From Sclerodactyla briareus (Eukaryota; Echinodermata; Holothuroidea; Dendrochirotida; Sclerodactylidae), in NCBI GenBank assembly GCA_026419785.1, contig JAODTK010003777.1:1-64000 (forward strand): DNA of 64,000 nucleotides, written 5' to 3'. The translations under genes were made by a program, and so were the position numbers. Every line of letters begins with the position of its first letter. The stretch's first letter is position 1. The notes under the pieces were generated by a model. That model saw only the letters and a list, made by a program, of their open reading frames with translations, had not been told where the DNA came from and searched no databases. This document shows positions 59,949-64,000 of this stretch, piece by piece.

Positions 59949-61449
59949 TACAACACTGCCAAATGAGCTCCATAACCACCAATACTAATTTGTGCGCAAG
60001 ATACCTCGACGTTTGCTATTTTACTATCTGTCAAATGGAACAATGTGAAATTTAGACGGATTTCAGTGTAGAGGGAAAACACACACCTCAGCGAGCACTG
60101 AAATAATCATCATTTTATGGGGGAAACAACATTTTATTCTGTTTATGATTTGGTGAATGATTTTGCCTAGTTCGAACTAGATGTGCGTGGTTGGAACCCT
60201 CCCCCCCTACTTGCATATTCTAGTCCATTGCTTTGTATACTCCTGCTTCCCGGCCTTGTGTAGTTTTACTGTATTTGCAGGGAATCACACGTCCTTTCGC
60301 TTTCGCACACACCGTCTGTCTGCAACAGCGCCCTACCTACCGGGTTTCCTCGGGTCTACCTATAACGAACTACCCGATCAAAACCGAACCTGAGCGAAAC
60401 TAACCGAATTATTGATAATATTCTGATCAATAGCGACATTGCATTGGTGTCATGGTGTCATTGCTCTCCACAAAATATATCGTTAACTTTCATGTGGCTT
60501 GCCAATGAAAGTAACGCAGAAGAACAAATCAGTCTTTAACCTGAAACACTGTTCCGACATTGTCAACCGAACGATGAAGGAAAGTTCAAAGTCACAATTG
60601 TGAATATCAACATTCATTAGTGAAAAAAGTTTAATTGCTCGTTTAATTTAACCCTGATGCTCATTGTTCCGTGATATATGCAAGTCTACAGAGATATCCA
60701 TCATCCACTAAAATGGTATCGGGGGGGGGGGGGTTGATGATATTACGTAAGTAATACTATATAACTGTATATACTTCATCACAGGAGGGTCCTAAATTCA
60801 TTTTAGGTTTGTGTAGTTCGTTCACAGTTGAACATAGTCAGGAGGACAAAATACTCATAAAGGACCCTGAAGCCACAGCATCCCCAAGAAGAATATTTCA
60901 CCAGATGCCCAAATATTAGACAGTTCTTGGACGCATTCACACTCTAAGACAGAATCACACCACTATTCATCATTAACAACTCTCATCGAGAGTATACTTA
61001 CGGGTGTTCAATCTACAGCGTTTTGCCAAAAGCTGAGGCAATGCCCCCTATAGGTGGTACATTGAAAACTCAAAAAATAGTGGAAGGAAAGGCCCTTTAA
61101 TTCCGGAACAATTGTTTCAAAACTGAATCGATCACTCGAATTCGCAGCTCCATCGCAGTTGGACGGGGGGGGGGGGGGGGGGGGAGCGCGCTTACTTTCC
61201 TCATAAGGTAATTCTCCTAGACAGTGAATGGATCTATCGCCTCCGCTGAACGTTTATTTTCTGCTTATTTTTCGAGGAGTACCGACTCCTACTTGGACAG
61301 AATATTCCCGTGGTAACATATCGCTGTATCCAATTGATCTGAAACTTTCCACACATGTTCCGGCCGACTAGGTAATCTGGATGGCATGACTGCCGCCCTT
61401 ATTTTTGGGCAGATTTCATGATAGAAAACGAAGTTATGTCCGCTTCCCA
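59949..61449. other. No gene recognised
   Basis: G runs at about 60720-60733 and 61165-61184 (20 bases). Open frames are short and unrecognised. Confidence 0.45.
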
Positions 61450-61830
61450 CGACCTTGAGGAGGTATGAACTTTAATGGTCCGAAAACCATGGCAATGATT
61501 TCAAGGTTACCCGAGGTATAATTTTTGAATTACTTTACGCTTTGTTAGACTTTGAAGGATTAACACGACACTTGGTATAGTTGTAGACTTTAGTTGTCCC
61601 GAAAAAACATGGCAATGCTTTAAGAGTCACGTCGGAGTTCAAATTTGCGAAATATTTATGATTTTTCCCCACTTCGTCGTATTTACACTGAACTGGTAGG
61701 TGTGAACTTTAGTTGGTCCGGAAACTTGGTGATGATCCAAGGTCACTAAGTCGAGGCTTGTGAATTTGCGATTTTTTCAAACTTCTTTGGGCACAACAAT
61801 ATTCGTCTAAGAATGTGAACTACTGGTAGT
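61450..61830. repeat. Degenerate tandem repeat, period about 110-120 bp
   Basis: The block 'gaactttaatggtccgaaaaccatggcaatgat' recurs as 'gactttagttgtcccgaaaaaacatggcaatgct', 'gaactttagttggtccggaaacttggtgatgat' and, decayed, 'gaactactggtagtcctt'. These lie at about 61467, 61586, 61707 and 61817. Each of the first three is followed by aaggtta/aagagtca/aaggtcac and a 'gaatt/aaatttgcg' block. Confidence 0.75.
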
Positions 61831-64000
61831 CCTTTAACACATTTCAGTCACAGGATGCCAATCTTGACAGGTTTGTCATTGAAGATTCATAAGCATATTT
61901 TTCTGCCTAATGCCCAACTCATTTTCCCCATCTTACGTTGAACATGGGACTCGAAATGATTGTTTTCGAGATATCTCGTGATCGACAGATGGTTGTTTAC
62001 AGTGCAGCTCAGTGTGTATGACAACTAAGGAATGAACCGATTTTCACCAAAATGATGCTAATATACTGCAATTTTTAAAATGTTCCCGCAACTTGGGGAG
62101 TAGGGGGCAGGGCTTCATTTTTCCGATACATAAACGGACATCATGGCACTGATAATCATGAATGTGACTAATTAGGTAGCTAATTAGCATATTCTTTTCA
62201 ATTCGAGAGTTGTCGATTTTCACACTAACTTGATTAATCAGGGTCCTCTACCCATTGAGTGCATTCGAGGTTACTAGAGGTCATCTCTGGCAAACTAATT
62301 TTGGCCATAATGCAAACATTTTTAGGTTTATTTGATTTGGGGGCATAAACTCAGTAGAATGATGTGATGTTCATAGTTCTTAGAATTGTCAGGGCCCGTG
62401 GTGTATTCGGTTCAATGGAGTAATGGGATGTGTCTTTATTTGCATATTGGCATTATTCGGCACAAAGGTTTCTGGCATTTTCCCTTTCCTCAATCTTAGT
62501 GAGTATCGTAGACTTTCGGGTCTTGTCACCACGATTGCTGTGGAATGCAAATGCAGTGGACGGTTCATACTTATGAAGTAGCCAAGTATTTCCACACCTA
62601 TTTGGGTATCCCACACAAGGTAATAATTAAGGCCACTGGTCAAGACTAAAACTCTGTAAACCCTAACTAGTTAATACAAAATTGTCGAGTCTTTTAGCTC
62701 ACTCAGTATGTAAATGTTGGCCCATATGCGGGAACCCTAATCTTTATGTCTTTATTTCGGATGGAAATTCATCATCAGGTCACCATAGGCTAAGTCTTGT
62801 AAACAAACAAATCAACATCAGTAGTAACACGCCAAGCGTGCAGCAGACTCATTATACTATCTGGCCCCGAGTAAGAGTCTGATACACTGTCTATCTTATC
62901 AGGTATACTGGAGAATACTCTCCAATTGTGATTTTAGGAGGGCTGGCTGGGTCTGAGAAATGGATTTGTACCCACAGTAAAAAATAGGCCCCCCATAATT
63001 CTCAGTTCGGGTTCGTTCGCAATGGCTAGATTGAGGAGTTTATCCTTCTTGGCCTGATCCATTCTCTGCTACGTATTATGGGACACACTCAGTCACAGTG
63101 CAAATGTGAAAAGTGTTGGGACCCGATTCTGGGCAAGCCTTTTTTGACATTTCCAACGAAATCTATGGGATGCCCCTAGGTCGAAATGGGATTTAAATAA
63201 TCACCGATCTGTGATGGCGCACACTGTCAAACATTCTAAAATTCTTCTATGGTCGCAGTGGCAGCGGGTAATCGCGAATTATCAATTTATCATCTCAAGT
63301 CCTACACACGAACTGTGTGATACGCTGTTCTGCAACGAGCTACATTCCCGTTCCCCACAAATGTCACTGCAACAAACCCGTTGCCATTTTTGACCCACCG
63401 TAAACTAAACATCAAATCACTACTCGAACTTCACTCGGCAGATGCTGGCCGCTCCAAGTCACATAAAATCACACACAATTACCTCTGCTCCCATTGTTAT
63501 CAACTACATAGTCCCCCCGTAGGTGACACTTGAAGGCTCGGGAGCCTTAAAAACCCTGTCTTAACAACAGCATAATAACTTTTTCCCTGCACATCATCAG
63601 TCACATGCTGAAAAAAACAAATGGAGATTAAAAAAGATAGCACACACATTCATCTTCATTCCACATCATCGCGAGTGTGAATGCATTGCATTCTGTTTCA
63701 AAGTGGGCGGGGGAAAAGTTTTAAGTGTAAGCCATAACCCTGATACATATTCGGAATAGGGTGCTCTAAGTAAACCAACAGTTTCAGATAGCGTCGGCAC
63801 CGTTTCAAATAACAGGCTGACATAGGGCTTATAGAAACAATGTCGATTCGGAATTTTTGACTCCCCAGAAAGTGTCTGTATAATGAAATTGAGTTCTTGG
63901 ATAAGAATTTCTCAAACTGCATTTGTACAATTTGTCAAAGGACTGTCTCTCCTCAAATTTTTTAAACATCGAAACCACGTCCAACCAGTACTGGCCCAAG
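61831..64000. other. No gene recognised
   Basis: A trace of the 'aattagcatatt' repeat style occurs at 62165-62300. No exon, RNA or mobile element was identified to the end of the window. Confidence 0.45.

Overview
This window is animal (metazoan) nuclear DNA. It is AT-rich, intron-dominated and crowded with repeats. Only one gene is clearly recognisable: the 3' half of a peroxidasin on the + strand. GT..AG introns, Ig-domain exons of the peroxidasin type, several LINE families and many short interspersed and tandem repeats point to an invertebrate, probably a marine deuterostome such as an echinoderm or hemichordate. The species cannot be settled from the sequence alone.

Layout. Bases 1-4.8 kb hold no recognisable gene and some diffuse repeats. 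From 4.8 to 20.9 kb runs the peroxidasin gene: Ig domain in two exons (about 4815-4929 and 6615-6771), the last Ig domain (8966-about 9223), a linker plus start of the peroxidase domain (15372-15637), one large catalytic exon (17082-18712) and the C-terminal peroxidase exon (20651-20859). The heme ligands and catalytic residues are all present, but the conserved protein jumps between frames in most exons. The leucine-rich repeats, first Ig domains and C-terminal VWFC domain were not found. The most striking feature is the 6.1 kb intron between the last Ig exon and the peroxidase exons. Its 5' end carries a decayed array of roughly 49-bp units resembling the exon tail plus a splice donor. Its 3' end carries about 40 copies of a roughly 40-bp unit containing a splice acceptor, the last copy being the real acceptor.

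From 21 to 38 kb the DNA is non-genic or deep-intronic, with tandem arrays (62-bp at 26.3 kb, 47-bp at 29.7 kb), a SINE-like family and two weak exon candidates. From 38.1 to 44.4 kb three degenerate non-LTR retrotransposons lie close together. From 44.4 to 56 kb there are repeat clusters, tetranucleotide microsatellites, long poly-C/poly-G runs and a GC-rich short repeat seen four times. At 57.2-57.7 kb a small gene-like island on the - strand includes an exon resembling part of a fibrinogen-related domain. The rest is repeats and unassigned sequence.

All exon calls are by eye. The many frame changes, together with one-base length differences among tandem copies, suggest uncorrected indels in the assembly, though a recent pseudogene is not excluded.
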